From Alphaproteobacteria bacterium (GTDB lineage Bacteria; Pseudomonadota; Alphaproteobacteria; Reyranellales; Reyranellaceae), in assembly GCA_016870055.1 (NCBI GenBank), contig VGCQ01000009.1, positions 1 through 32,851 of the forward strand: DNA of 32,851 nucleotides, in the 5' to 3' direction. Below the pieces are notes generated by a model that made no database searches, had not been told where the DNA came from, and was given only the letters and a program-made list of their open reading frames with translations. Both the position numbers and the translations under genes were made by a program. Below, piece after piece: positions 10,300 to 22,122 of this stretch. The stretch's first letter is position 1. Each line of letters starts with the position of its first letter.

Positions 10300-10989
10300 T
10301 CAGCGGTCTTGATCCCGCGCGAAGACGTAGCCCGCGCCGCGCACCGTCAATATCCGTCGCGGCTTCCTGGGGTCGTCCTCGATGGCGGCGCGGATGCGCG
10401 AGACATGGACATCGACCGAGCGGTCGAAGGCTTCGAGCTTCTCGCCCGTCAGGAGATCCATCAGCGCCTCGCGCGACAGTACGCGACCGGCGCGCTCGGC
10501 CAGAGCCAGCAGCAACGCGAACTGATAGGATGTGACGGCGCGTTCCTCGCCATCGACGCGCACCACGCGGGCGCCCTTGTCGATCTCCAGCCGGCCGAAG
10601 CGCAACATTTCGGCTCTGGCCGGCGCACTCTTGCGGCGCAGGATGGCGCGCAGCCTCGCCTGCAGCTCGCGCGGCTCGAACGGCTTGGCGAGATAGTCGT
10701 CGGCGCCGATTTCCAGGCCGACCACTCGGTCCATGGGTTCGCCGCGCGCCGTCAGCATCAAGATCGGCAGGTCGGAGACGGCGCGCAACCGACGGCAAAG
10801 TTCGAGGCCGTCGATGTCGGGCAGCATGAGGTCGAGGATCACCGCATCAAAGGCTTCGCGCTTGAGCAACGCCTCGCCCTCACGGCCGGTCTTGGCGAGC
10901 GTCAGGCGAAAACCCGCCCCGCCGAGATAGTCGGAAACCATCGTGGCGAGGCGGTCGTCGTCGTCGATCATCAGGACGCGTTCGGCCAT
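10300..10989 (-). CDS. OmpR/PhoB-family response regulator
   Basis: MAERVLMIDDDDRLATMVSDYL, VILDLMLPDIDGLELCRRLR, ADDYLAKPF, C-terminal wHTH (RILTVRGAGYVF). Confidence 0.95.
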   Translation of the reverse strand: MAERVLMIDDDDRLATMVSDYLGGAGFRLTLAKTGREGEALLKREAFDAVILDLMLPDIDGLELCRRLRAVSDLPILMLTARGEPMDRVVGLEIGADDYLAKPFEPRELQARLRAILRRKSAPARAEMLRFGRLEIDKGARVVRVDGEERAVTSYQFALLLALAERAGRVLSREALMDLLTGEKLEAFDRSVDVHVSRIRAAIEDDPRKPRRILTVRGAGYVFARDQDR

Positions 10990-11033
10990 TGCTGTAGTAT
11001 CGGGCCGCCGCATCCCGGCTGTCATCCGTCTGG

Positions 11034-11519
11034 TCAGCCGCGCTTGGCCCAGTGATCGCCCCAGCTCTTGAAGAAGGCCTGGCGCTGCGCGGCGCTCAGC
11101 ACGTTGCCGGCGTCGGTCAGCGCCCGCGTGAAGCGCCGGGAGGCCTCGTCGGCCGCCTTCATCTGCTCGGCCCGGATAGCCTCGATGCGCGCCGGATCGA
11201 TGGTCGGCGCTTCCATCGCGGCCACCAACGCCTTGCGCGCTTCGACGCGTTTTTCGTTCAGCGGCTTCATGTCCTTGAAGGCGGTCTGCAGGATATCGGT
11301 GACCTTCTTCTTCTGCTCGGCCGTGGCGTCGGTCGCGTTCAGCGCCTTGCCGACGCGCTTCTCGATGCGTTGCTGGAAGGCGCCGGGGTCGAAGGCCTGG
11401 CCGTCGCTGCGCGCCTCGGCGACACCGGCGGTCATGGCAATGCTGCCGGCCAGCAGGGCGGCCATCACGGTTGTCAGGCTCTTGCGCCGGCTGGTGATCG
11501 GCTCGAGGTTGTTCGTCAT
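11034..11519 (-). CDS. Spy/CpxP-like periplasmic protein (LTXXQ family / periplasmic heavy-metal sensor type)
   Basis: Signal peptide (MAALLAGSIAMTAGVAEA), helical LTXXQ-like region with DATAEQKKKVTDIL and LSAAQRQAFFKSWGDHW; directly upstream of RR-HK. Confidence 0.75.
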   Translation of the reverse strand: MTNNLEPITSRRKSLTTVMAALLAGSIAMTAGVAEARSDGQAFDPGAFQQRIEKRVGKALNATDATAEQKKKVTDILQTAFKDMKPLNEKRVEARKALVAAMEAPTIDPARIEAIRAEQMKAADEASRRFTRALTDAGNVLSAAQRQAFFKSWGDHWAKRG

Positions 11520-11599
11520 GGTGGTCTCCATCGTCTTGAAGGGCGGGCTGCCCGTGATCGTGATATGGAGCCGCTCGGTTTCACCTTCCTCTCGCCAGT

Positions 11600-11614
11600 G
11601 TAAAGTTGCGTAAA
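11600..11614. promoter_or_regulatory. Candidate CpxR-type box GTAAA-N5-GTAAA (TTTAC-N5-TTTAC on the minus strand)
   Basis: gtaaagttgcgtaaa read directly; lies between the Spy-like/RR/HK operon (-) and the GNAT gene (+). Confidence 0.6.
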
Positions 11615-11615
11615 G

Positions 11616-12158
11616 ATGATCGCGTTACGGACCGAACGACTGACCTTGCGGCCCCTGGTCGAGACCGATGCCGAGGCCTATGCCGCCATGCGCTACCATC
11701 CCGAGGTGGCGAAGTGGCTGTCGCCGGCTGACGATGAGCCGCTTCGTGCGGCGCGGGCGTCGATCGGCCGCTTCGCCGCGAGCTGGCAGGAGCGCCGTTA
11801 CGCCCCGTGGGGCGTGTTCCGCCAAGGCACGCTGATCGGCCATGGCGGCTTGAACTTCGTGCCGGAATTCGGCGAGACCGAAGTCCTGTGGGCGTTGCAC
11901 CCCGACGCCTGGGGTCACGGCTATGCCACGGAAGTGGCGCGGGTCGCCCTTGCCTACGGCTTCGACGATCTTGGTCTGGAACGGATCTTCGCGATCACGC
12001 TTCCCGACAACACAGCCTCGCAGGCGGTGATGAAACGGCTTGGCCTCACGTACCGGCGCCGCGTCACCTACAAGGGGTTCACCGACATCGTCTGGTTCGA
12101 CACGAATCGCGAGATCTGGAAAGCCGGCGCCATGCCGAACTCTTCGGTCGCATCGTAG
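11616..12158 (+). CDS. GNAT family N-acetyltransferase (RimJ/RimL-like)
   Basis: LRTERLTLRPLVETDAEAYAAM; GHGYATEVARVALAYGFDDLGLERIFAITLPDNTASQAVMKRLGL. Confidence 0.93.
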   Translation: MIALRTERLTLRPLVETDAEAYAAMRYHPEVAKWLSPADDEPLRAARASIGRFAASWQERRYAPWGVFRQGTLIGHGGLNFVPEFGETEVLWALHPDAWGHGYATEVARVALAYGFDDLGLERIFAITLPDNTASQAVMKRLGLTYRRRVTYKGFTDIVWFDTNREIWKAGAMPNSSVAS

Positions 12159-12164
12159 CGGCGC

Positions 12165-12983
12165 TCAACCCAGCGGCCGGTGCCTGTCCGGTTGGGTCGT
12201 ATCCACGCCATTCAGGACCCTCGAGGCCTGGCGATGGACGCCGGCATCACCAGCCGCCAGCACCGAGCCGTCGGAGTTGATGTCGAGTTCGGCGCCTTGC
12301 CAATCGGTGATCAGGCCGCCGGCGCCTTTGACGACCGGGACGAGGGCCGCGAAGTCGTAGAGTTTGAGCGTTGCCTCGACGACCAGATCGACATGGCCCG
12401 AGGCCAGCAGGCCATAGGCGTAGCAGTCGCCACCCCAACGGAAGAGCTTCACCCGCTGGGTCAACGCTTCGTGGCGCTTCTCGAAGGCGCCGGGGAACAT
12501 GATCGGCGCAGTCGAGTACATGTAGGCCTGCGCGAGGTCGGGGCAGGGGCGCACGCGGATCGCCTGGCCGTTGAAGGTCGAACGCTCGCCATCGACGCCC
12601 AGCCAGCGCTCCCCGAGGATCGGCTGATCGATGATGCCCAGCACCGGCCGGCCGCGGCGGAGCAGCGCGATCAGCGTGCCGAAAATCGGGAAGCCGGTGA
12701 TGAACGCCTTGGTACCGTCGATCGGATCGAGCACCCAGACGTACTCGGCGTCGGTCCGCACCGCACCATGCTCCTCGCCAAAGACGCCGTGCTGCGGCAC
12801 GTGCTCGGTAAGCAGAGAGCGCATCGCGGTTTCGGCCTCGCGGTCGGCGATGGTGACGGGGCTGGAATCGGTCTTGTCGTCGATCGCGACGCTGGTGCGA
12901 AAGTAGCGCGAGACGATCGGCCGCGCGGCGTCGGCAAGACGATGCGCCAGAGCGACCAGCTCGGCGGGCACCGATCCGGTCAC
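12165..12983 (-). CDS. hisN: Inositol monophosphatase-family protein, probable histidinol-phosphatase
   Basis: GEEHGAVRTDAEYVWVLDPIDGTKAFITGFPIFGTLIAL, WGGDCYAYGLLASGHVDLVVE, metal-binding motifs of the IMPase family. Confidence 0.88.
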   Translation of the reverse strand: MTGSVPAELVALAHRLADAARPIVSRYFRTSVAIDDKTDSSPVTIADREAETAMRSLLTEHVPQHGVFGEEHGAVRTDAEYVWVLDPIDGTKAFITGFPIFGTLIALLRRGRPVLGIIDQPILGERWLGVDGERSTFNGQAIRVRPCPDLAQAYMYSTAPIMFPGAFEKRHEALTQRVKLFRWGGDCYAYGLLASGHVDLVVEATLKLYDFAALVPVVKGAGGLITDWQGAELDINSDGSVLAAGDAGVHRQASRVLNGVDTTQPDRHRPLG

Positions 12984-12999
12984 GATGATGATTCTGTCC

Positions 13000-13530
13000 C
13001 TAGGGCAGCGGCTTGGGCTGGTCGGACAAGGTGCGCAGGTAGGCGATCACGTCCGCCCGCTCCTGCTCCTTGGGCAGGCCGACAAAGGCCATCTTGGTGC
13101 CGCGCACGTAAGAGGTCGGCTTGAAGATCAGATGGTCGATATCGTCGTAGCTCCAGTCGCCTCCCTTGGCCACCAAGGCCGAGGAGTAGCTGAAGCCCTC
13201 GTGGCTACCCTTCTTGCGGCCGACGATGTTCCAGAGATTGGGTCCGACCTTGTTCAGTCCACCCTTGTCGACGGTGTGGCAGGTGAAGCACTGCTTCTGG
13301 AAGATCGCTTTGCCGGCCTCGATGTTGGCCGACGCGAGCTTGGGTCCGATCGGCGGCAGTTCCTGGGCTGGCGCTGCCGCTGCCGTCTGCGTCGGCGCTT
13401 CGTCGGACACCGCGAGCGCCGGTTTGTCGAGCTTGTGCGGGTGAACCAGGGCGTTGGAGACGTGGCCCAGCACCATCGCAAACAGCGCCGAGGCGAGAAC
13501 GCAGCCCGCAACCGTGTTGAAACTCGCCAT
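13000..13530 (-). CDS. Membrane-anchored class I cytochrome c (CycM/c552-like)
   Basis: N-terminal TM anchor, Ala/Pro linker, CFTCHTVDKGGLNKVGPNLWNIVGR haem site, TKMAFVGLPKEQERADVIAYLRTL distal Met region. Confidence 0.92.
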   Translation of the reverse strand: MASFNTVAGCVLASALFAMVLGHVSNALVHPHKLDKPALAVSDEAPTQTAAAAPAQELPPIGPKLASANIEAGKAIFQKQCFTCHTVDKGGLNKVGPNLWNIVGRKKGSHEGFSYSSALVAKGGDWSYDDIDHLIFKPTSYVRGTKMAFVGLPKEQERADVIAYLRTLSDQPKPLP

Positions 13531-13766
13531 AGTCTGATCCCGCAGCGGCAAAAAATCCGGACGTTGCTGTAGCACGCCCGCGACGCCACCAGTAGTATCC
13601 GATCGCGGTCCGAGGCTCGCGCGGCGGAACGTCGCAAGTGTCGGATTTAGCGGGCTTTTTCGCCTTTTGCTGGACGATTGACGCAGGCGATCCGGCGGGC
13701 GAAACAACCGCGCAACGAGGCCCAGACGGGCGGTCGGCAGATACGCGGGCGCGGGAGAACCGGTCG

Positions 13767-14675
13767 ATGGCAAAGGCGCGAAAGGATGGTCGTGGCGACA
13801 GCGGCGCGGCCGGCAACACCATCGCCTTTCAGGGCGAGCCGGGCGCCAATTCCGACATGGCCTGCCGGGCAGCCTTTCCCTACATGGCGACTCTGCCCTG
13901 TCCGACCTTCGAGACGGCCATGGCGGCCGTGCAGGCAGGCAAGGCCGAACTGGCGATGATTCCGGTCGAGAATTCGATCGCCGGCCGCGTCGCCGATCTG
14001 CACAGCCTGCTGCCCCACACCAGGCTCAAGATCATGGCCGAGCACTTCCAGCGCGTCGAGCATTGCCTGGTCGCCGTGCCGGGCGCGACGTTGAAGTCGA
14101 TCAAGACGGTGAAGAGCCACGTCCAGGCCCTGGCCCAGTGCCGCAACTTCCTGAAGAGGCACCGTTTTGCTCCGGTGGTGCACGCCGACACCGCAGGCGC
14201 TGCGCGCGAGATCGCCCAGGACGGCGACCGTGACGTCGGCGCCATCGCGTCGTCGCTGGCGGCCCGCATCTACGGCCTGAAGGTCCTGGCGCGCAACATC
14301 GAGGACGCCGACCACAACACGACGCGCATGCTGGTGTTCTCGCGCGACGAGGCAACGCCCGACTGGCGCACGGTGCAGTGCATGACGGCTTTCCTGTTCA
14401 GGGTGAAGAGCCGACCCGCCGCGCTCTACAAGGCGCTGGGTGGCTTCGCCACCAACGGCATCAACATCGTCAAGCTCGAGAGCTATCTGTCCGGCGCGCA
14501 TTTCGAGCAGGCGCAGTTCTATGCCGAGGTCGAAGGTCATCCCGAGCAGCGCGGCGTCCGCCTGGCGTTCGAGGAGCTCGGCTTCTTCTCCGAGGAGTTC
14601 AAGCCGCTCGGCACCTTCCCGGCTCATCCCTTCCGTCGCAAGGGCTGGGACGCTCCGACACGACCGGGCACCTGA
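13767..14675 (+). CDS. pheA: Prephenate dehydratase with ACT domain
   Basis: [71 protein letters not shown]. Confidence 0.95.
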   Translation: MAKARKDGRGDSGAAGNTIAFQGEPGANSDMACRAAFPYMATLPCPTFETAMAAVQAGKAELAMIPVENSIAGRVADLHSLLPHTRLKIMAEHFQRVEHCLVAVPGATLKSIKTVKSHVQALAQCRNFLKRHRFAPVVHADTAGAAREIAQDGDRDVGAIASSLAARIYGLKVLARNIEDADHNTTRMLVFSRDEATPDWRTVQCMTAFLFRVKSRPAALYKALGGFATNGINIVKLESYLSGAHFEQAQFYAEVEGHPEQRGVRLAFEELGFFSEEFKPLGTFPAHPFRRKGWDAPTRPGT

Positions 14676-14676
14676 G

Positions 14677-15335
<659 letters not shown>

Positions 15336-15339
<4 letters not shown>

Positions 15340-15836
15340 CGGCGGCGCAGCAAGCCCTGGCGATCGCCCGCATCGCTGCCGGCCAGGGCACCCCCGAAGC
15401 CAGGGCGCGGGTCATTGCTTGGGACCGCCTGCAGGGCATGCTGTCCAAGCTCGATTCCAAAACCTCGGCGTTGCTGCGCTTCAACGCCATCGTCGTGGCG
15501 GCGCTGGCCTATCTCGTCGTGGTGAGCGCGGCCGATCCGTTCGCCGCAGCCGGTGCTGCCGTCAAGCTGGCCGGCAAGATCGTCGGCCATGTCAGTCTTC
15601 TCGCCAGCGTCGTGAGTTGCGGATTCGCTTTCCCGGTGATCAATGTCGAATGGCAGTTCTTTGGCAGCCGACTGGATCGCGCGGACGATGACGGGACGGA
15701 GTTCGACGACGCCGCTCTGCAACGGTTCGGCGATCTGGTGACGAGTCGCACGCGACTCTACTCCTGGGCATGGCGGCTGGCCGTGACGGGCGGCATTGGA
15801 TTTGCCATGCTGGTCGGCCTCGCTACCTTGCACTGA
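15336..15836 (+). CDS. Uncharacterised small membrane protein, about 3 TM helices
   Basis: ATGA overlap with rpe; hydrophobic segments [51 protein letters not shown]; conserved-looking [16 protein letters not shown] before TM1. Confidence 0.75.
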
Positions 15837-15838
15837 TC

Positions 15839-16762
15839 ATGACCGACCTGATCCTGCATCACTATCCGACCTCGCCGTTCTCCGAGAAGGTGCGCGTCGC
15901 TTTCGGCATCAAGCGGCTCTCCTGGAGGTCGGTGCATATCCCCAACATCATGCCCAAGCCCGAGCTGATGCCGCTCACCGGCGGCTATCGTCGCACGCCG
16001 GTGCTGCAGATCGGCGCCGACGTCTATTGCGACACCCAGCTCATCATGCTGGAGCTGGAGAAACGGGCGCCGCAACCGTCGCTGCTGGCGGCCGGCCAGG
16101 CAGGCGAGGCGCGCGCGCTTGCCATGTGGGCCGATCGCGCCATCTTCTGGCCGGCGGTCGGCGTGGTGATGGGCGCGATCGCCGACAAGCTGCCCGAAGC
16201 CTTCCACAAGGATCGCAGCGAATTTTCCGGCCGGCCGTTCGATGCGACGCGGTTGAAAGCGGCGGCACCGGCGGCGCGCGATCAGACCTACGCCCAGCTC
16301 GCGCTGGCCGAGGCGATGCTGGCCGATGGCCGACCCTTTCTCATCGGCGGATCACCGACCTTGGCCGACTGCGCACTCTACAACCCGGTGTGGTTCCTCA
16401 AAGAGCGCCTGGGGGCGGGAAGGGCCGTGCCGCCTCTCGACCGGCTGCCGGGGGTCGTCGCCTGGTCGGAGCGCATGAAGGCTTTCGGCAACGGGAGCCC
16501 GGCCGCCATGACCGCGGCGCAGGCGCTCGATGTCGCGCGCGCCGCCGCACCGTTGCCGAGCGAGGTCGACCGCGCCGACCCGAGCGGTCTTGCGGCGGGC
16601 CAGGAGGTCAGCGTTACGCCCGACGACACCGGCCGTGTGCCGGTGACGGGTGTGCTCGTCGGCCTGACACCCGACCGCGTTTCGGTGAGGCGCAGCGATC
16701 CCGGCGTCGGCGACATCGTCGTCCACTTCCCGCGTGCGGGGTTTGTCATCTCGGCGTTATAG
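15839..16762 (+). CDS. Glutathione S-transferase family protein with C-terminal extra beta-like domain
   Basis: LILHHYPTSPFSEKVRVAFGIKRLSWRSVHIP, thioredoxin-fold TPVLQIGADVYCDTQLIMLELE, GST-C region; extra about 60 aa after AAAPLPSEVDRADPSGL. Confidence 0.9.
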   Translation: MTDLILHHYPTSPFSEKVRVAFGIKRLSWRSVHIPNIMPKPELMPLTGGYRRTPVLQIGADVYCDTQLIMLELEKRAPQPSLLAAGQAGEARALAMWADRAIFWPAVGVVMGAIADKLPEAFHKDRSEFSGRPFDATRLKAAAPAARDQTYAQLALAEAMLADGRPFLIGGSPTLADCALYNPVWFLKERLGAGRAVPPLDRLPGVVAWSERMKAFGNGSPAAMTAAQALDVARAAAPLPSEVDRADPSGLAAGQEVSVTPDDTGRVPVTGVLVGLTPDRVSVRRSDPGVGDIVVHFPRAGFVISAL

Positions 16763-17647
16763 CGCGACCTCGCCCTTCAGCACCGGCACGCAGCGTCCGC
16801 CGACCGTGGCGCGGATGCCGTCGGCGGCCCGACGGGCCATGCAGGCGAGCCGGCTCGGCCGACCCATCTCGGCACCCTGCGTGATGTCGTAGCGCGCTTC
16901 GCTTGCTTGCGTCAGCGACAGCAGCAAGGCGGCGAGCGGCGCTGCGGCACTGCCGGTCGCCGCATCCTCGATCGTGCCCGACAGCGGCGAGAACATGCGG
17001 GCGCGCAGATTGATCGCGCCCGCGGTGAGGCGATCGCGAGCATAGAGATAGAGCGGCAACCGACGCGGGCCAAGGGCCGGGAACGCGGCAACGGCCTCCC
17101 TGAAGCGAGAGATGTCCGGTGCGGCGCGTCGGAGCGCATCGCTGGTGATTTCCGCGACCACGAAAGCATTGCCGACCGAAGCGATCACCGGACGATGTGC
17201 CGAGACGACGATCTCGCTGGCATCGACGCCGATGCAAGCCGCCAGCAGGTCGACCGGCATCTCGGCGCCGAGCGACAACGGCTGCGGTGCCGCGATGGTG
17301 ACGAGGCCCGCGCCGTCGGCGCGCACCTCGACCAGGCCGGCGATCTCCTCGAAGCGCAGCACACCGTCGTGGCCACGTCCCATGGCGTTGAGCACCCAGC
17401 CGGTGCCGACATTGGGATGGCCGGCAAACGGCATCTCGGCGGTACGGCTGAAGATGCGCACCCGCGCGGTGTTGGCACGATCGGCCGGCGGCAGCACGAA
17501 CGTCGTCTCACTGAGATTGAATTCGGCGGCCAGCGCCTGCATCTCGCCATCGCTCAGCCCGTCAGCGTCGGGAAACACCGCCAGGGGATTGCCGCCGAAA
17601 CGGCGGTCGGTGAAGACGTCGACGGTGACGAAGGAAAAGGCGCGCAT
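16757..17647 (-). CDS. PhzF family isomerase
   Basis: VDVFTDRRFGGNPLAVFPDADGLSDGEMQALAAEFNLSETTFV, MPFAGHPNVGTGWVL, ATGSAAAPLAALL. Confidence 0.93.
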   Translation of the reverse strand: MRAFSFVTVDVFTDRRFGGNPLAVFPDADGLSDGEMQALAAEFNLSETTFVLPPADRANTARVRIFSRTAEMPFAGHPNVGTGWVLNAMGRGHDGVLRFEEIAGLVEVRADGAGLVTIAAPQPLSLGAEMPVDLLAACIGVDASEIVVSAHRPVIASVGNAFVVAEITSDALRRAAPDISRFREAVAAFPALGPRRLPLYLYARDRLTAGAINLRARMFSPLSGTIEDAATGSAAAPLAALLLSLTQASEARYDITQGAEMGRPSRLACMARRAADGIRATVGGRCVPVLKGEVAL

Positions 17648-17656
17648 GGCCGGCGG

Positions 17657-18595
17657 TCAGACGACCTCGACTCCGACCTCGGCGGCAATGCGGTGCAACC
17701 CGGCGATCGACCGCGCCGTGGCGTTGCGTCCGTCCTGCGGGCAATGCGTCTCGATGCTAGCCAGCACCTCCTTGGTTCGCGCACCCTTCAACAGTCGCTT
17801 GAGTTCCGCCGCCCACGGCACGTCACCGTCGCCCAGCGGCACGGTGCGCTTGGTCCCGAGATCGCGATCCTTCAGATGGATCGCCGTCGTCAGCGGCGCG
17901 AGAAAGGCGATGTCGGCGTCGCTCGGCCGTTCGCCGGTCGACCAGGCGTTGGCGAAGTCGACCAGAGGCCGGAGATAGGTCGGCTGCTCCGGTGACGGCT
18001 CGCTCCGCTCGAACGTTTCTTCCTCTTCGTCATCTCCCGGCTCTTTGCCGGCCCATTCCTCGACCGACTTGAAGAAGGCGGCAAGCTCGGCAACGTTGCC
18101 GACGTTGCACACCGGTTCGTTCTCGAGCTGAAGGGTGACGTCGTAGTGGTTGGCCAAGGTCAGCAGCTTGCTGAGATCCTTGGTCAGAGCGATAAGATCG
18201 GCGGGTCGAAAGCTGTCATAGCGCAGGTAGCTGAAGATCCTGAGATGGGGCGCACCCAGGATCACCGCGATCTGCATGGCATGGCCTACCCAGTCCTCGA
18301 TCGGGCAGAGAGTGGGGTCGAAGGCGAAATCGACCTTGCCGTTGGTCGCGTGCCTGCCCGGGGCCTGCCATTTGAATGCCGGAGAGACGAACGCTGGAAC
18401 GCTAATGCCGGCTTTCTCCAGGGTCCGGCTGATATGGATGATCTCCTCGGTCTTCATGGCGAGTAGGTTGCGGCCACCGACCGTTCGCATGTCGAGGCGA
18501 CTGAGGCCGTGTTCGTGGGCAAAGGAGATCATTTCATCGAGTGATGGCCCGATTTCGTCACCGATGACGGAAAGCTGAAGACGGGGGAGAGTCAT
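17657..18595 (-). CDS. Sugar phosphate isomerase/epimerase (AP endonuclease 2-like TIM barrel) with acidic insert
   Basis: [47 protein letters not shown]; insert [18 protein letters not shown]. Confidence 0.82.
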   Translation of the reverse strand: MTLPRLQLSVIGDEIGPSLDEMISFAHEHGLSRLDMRTVGGRNLLAMKTEEIIHISRTLEKAGISVPAFVSPAFKWQAPGRHATNGKVDFAFDPTLCPIEDWVGHAMQIAVILGAPHLRIFSYLRYDSFRPADLIALTKDLSKLLTLANHYDVTLQLENEPVCNVGNVAELAAFFKSVEEWAGKEPGDDEEEETFERSEPSPEQPTYLRPLVDFANAWSTGERPSDADIAFLAPLTTAIHLKDRDLGTKRTVPLGDGDVPWAAELKRLLKGARTKEVLASIETHCPQDGRNATARSIAGLHRIAAEVGVEVV

Positions 18596-18659
18596 TTCGC
18601 GAGCCTACTATGTCGACAATACTTTGGCTAAAGTCGAATGTGCGACCGATGGAGACAGC

Positions 18660-20282
<1,623 letters not shown>

Positions 20283-20285
20283 GGC

Positions 20286-21407
20286 TCAGGCCAGCCGGTC
20301 GAGTTCCTTGACGATGGCGTCACCCATCTCCTGGGTGCCGACCTTCTTCACGCCGTCGGCCTTGCCGCCGGCCAGCAGGTCGGCGGTGCGATAGCCCGCC
20401 TTCAACACGTTCTCGACCGCTGTCTCGACCAGGTCGGCTTCCTTGCCGAGGTCGAAGGAGTAGCGCAGCATCATGGCGTAGGAGAGCGTCTCGGCGAGCG
20501 GGTTGGCGAGGCCCTTGCCTGCGATGTCGGGCGCGCTGCCGTGGATCGGCTCGTACAGCGCCTTGCGCCGGCCGGTGGCATCGGGCGCGCCGAGCGATGC
20601 CGACGGCAGCATGCCGAGCGAGCCGGTCAGCATCGAGGCTTCGTCCGACAGGATGTCGCCGAACAAATTGTCGGTGACGATGACGTCGAACTGGCCGGGT
20701 GCGCGGAGGAGCTGCATGGCCAGCGCATCGGCGTACATGTGCTCGAGCTTCACGTCGGCGTACTTCTCCTTGTGCAGCTTGGCCGCCTCCTCGCGCCACA
20801 GCACGCCGGTGTGCATGACGTTGGCCTTCTCCGACGAGCAGACCTTGTTGCGGCGCTTGCGCGCCAACTCGAAGGCGACGGCGCAGACGCGGCGGATTTC
20901 ATTCGCCGTGTAGCGCTGCGTGTCGAATGCCTCGATCTCGCCCTGGGCGTTGGTGTGCCGGCCGCGCGGTTCGCCGAAATAGACGCCGCTCGTCAGCTCA
21001 CGGATGATCATGATGTCGAGCCCCTTGACGATCTCGGGCTTGAGCGAGCTGGCGTCGATCAGCGCGTCGAACACCTTGGCCGGTCGCAAGTTGGCGAACA
21101 GGTCCATTTCCTTGCGTAGGCGCAACAGGCCGCGCTCGGGCTTCTTGTCGAACTCGACATTGTCCCACTTCGGTCCGCCGACCGAACCGAACAACACCGC
21201 GTCGGCCTCCAATGCCGTCTTCATGGTCGCGTCGGCGAGCGGCACACCGTGCTTGTCGAGCGCCGCGCCACCCACGACGTCTTCGGTGATGTCGAAACCG
21301 ACGGCGCGTTTCTTGCCCATCCAGGCGATGATCTTGCGCACCTCGTTCATGACTTCGGGGCCGATGCCGTCGCCAGGCAGCACCAACAGATTGCGATTGG
21401 ACGCCAT
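20286..21407 (-). CDS. leuB: 3-isopropylmalate dehydrogenase
   Basis: [78 protein letters not shown]. Confidence 0.98.
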   Translation of the reverse strand: MASNRNLLVLPGDGIGPEVMNEVRKIIAWMGKKRAVGFDITEDVVGGAALDKHGVPLADATMKTALEADAVLFGSVGGPKWDNVEFDKKPERGLLRLRKEMDLFANLRPAKVFDALIDASSLKPEIVKGLDIMIIRELTSGVYFGEPRGRHTNAQGEIEAFDTQRYTANEIRRVCAVAFELARKRRNKVCSSEKANVMHTGVLWREEAAKLHKEKYADVKLEHMYADALAMQLLRAPGQFDVIVTDNLFGDILSDEASMLTGSLGMLPSASLGAPDATGRRKALYEPIHGSAPDIAGKGLANPLAETLSYAMMLRYSFDLGKEADLVETAVENVLKAGYRTADLLAGGKADGVKKVGTQEMGDAIVKELDRLA

Positions 21408-21433
21408 TGTCTTCTTTCTCTCGAGAGTCGATG

Positions 21434-22045
21434 TCAGGAGGTGTGCAGCCAGGGCTGCGCCTCTTTCTGGCGCGCCTCGAAAGCATCGATGTCGGGCGCC
21501 TTCTCCATGGTGAGCCCGATATCGTCGAGGCCGTTCAGGAGGCAGTGCTTGCGGAACGGATCGATGTCGAAATGAACCGTGCCGCCGTCCGGGCCCTTGA
21601 TCTCCTGCTTCTCGAGATCGATCTCGATGACGGCATTGGAGCCGCGGCTGGCGTCGTCCATCAGCTTGGCGATGATCTCCTTGGAGACCTTGATCGGCAG
21701 GATGCCGTTCTTGAAGCAGTTGTTGTAGAAGATGTCGGCGAAATCCTCGGAGATGACGCAGCGGATGCCGAAGTCGAGCAACGCCCACGGCGCGTGCTCG
21801 CGGCTCGAGCCGCAGCCGAAATTGGGGCCGGCGACGATGATCTTGGCGTTCTGGTAGGCCGGCTGGTCGAGGACGAAATCCTTCTTCTGGCCGTCGGCCG
21901 TCCAGCGCAGCTCGTAGAACAGGCCATCCTTGAGCCCGGTGCGCTTGATGGTCTTCAGGAAGTTCTTGGGGATGATCATGTCGGTGTCGACATTGACCAT
22001 CGGCAGCGGCGCGGCGACGCCGCGCAGCGTCGTGAATTTTTCCAT
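21434..22045 (-). CDS. leuD: 3-isopropylmalate dehydratase small subunit
   Basis: [58 protein letters not shown]. Confidence 0.98.
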   Translation of the reverse strand: MEKFTTLRGVAAPLPMVNVDTDMIIPKNFLKTIKRTGLKDGLFYELRWTADGQKKDFVLDQPAYQNAKIIVAGPNFGCGSSREHAPWALLDFGIRCVISEDFADIFYNNCFKNGILPIKVSKEIIAKLMDDASRGSNAVIEIDLEKQEIKGPDGGTVHFDIDPFRKHCLLNGLDDIGLTMEKAPDIDAFEARQKEAQPWLHTS

Positions 22046-22122
22046 GAGGTCCCTCGCGAAACGCCGGAATAAACGGGCTTTTGCCGGCGGGGTCAAGCCG
22101 CGCCAGCCGGCCCGGGACGGCG

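Noticed and set aside
9008-10798. 596-aa version of the histidine kinase
   Set aside because: Extension is out-of-frame response regulator sequence; the natural start is 10282 (MQRLYLKFYLAIL)
13531-13766. 235-bp pheA/cytochrome spacer as a possible small gene or riboswitch
   Set aside because: A GTG-initiated extension of pheA exists (13638) but its composition is not convincing, and I saw no clear conserved RNA structure
20286-21788. 500-aa version of LeuB
   Set aside because: True start is 21407 ([19 protein letters not shown]); the extension is out-of-frame leuD
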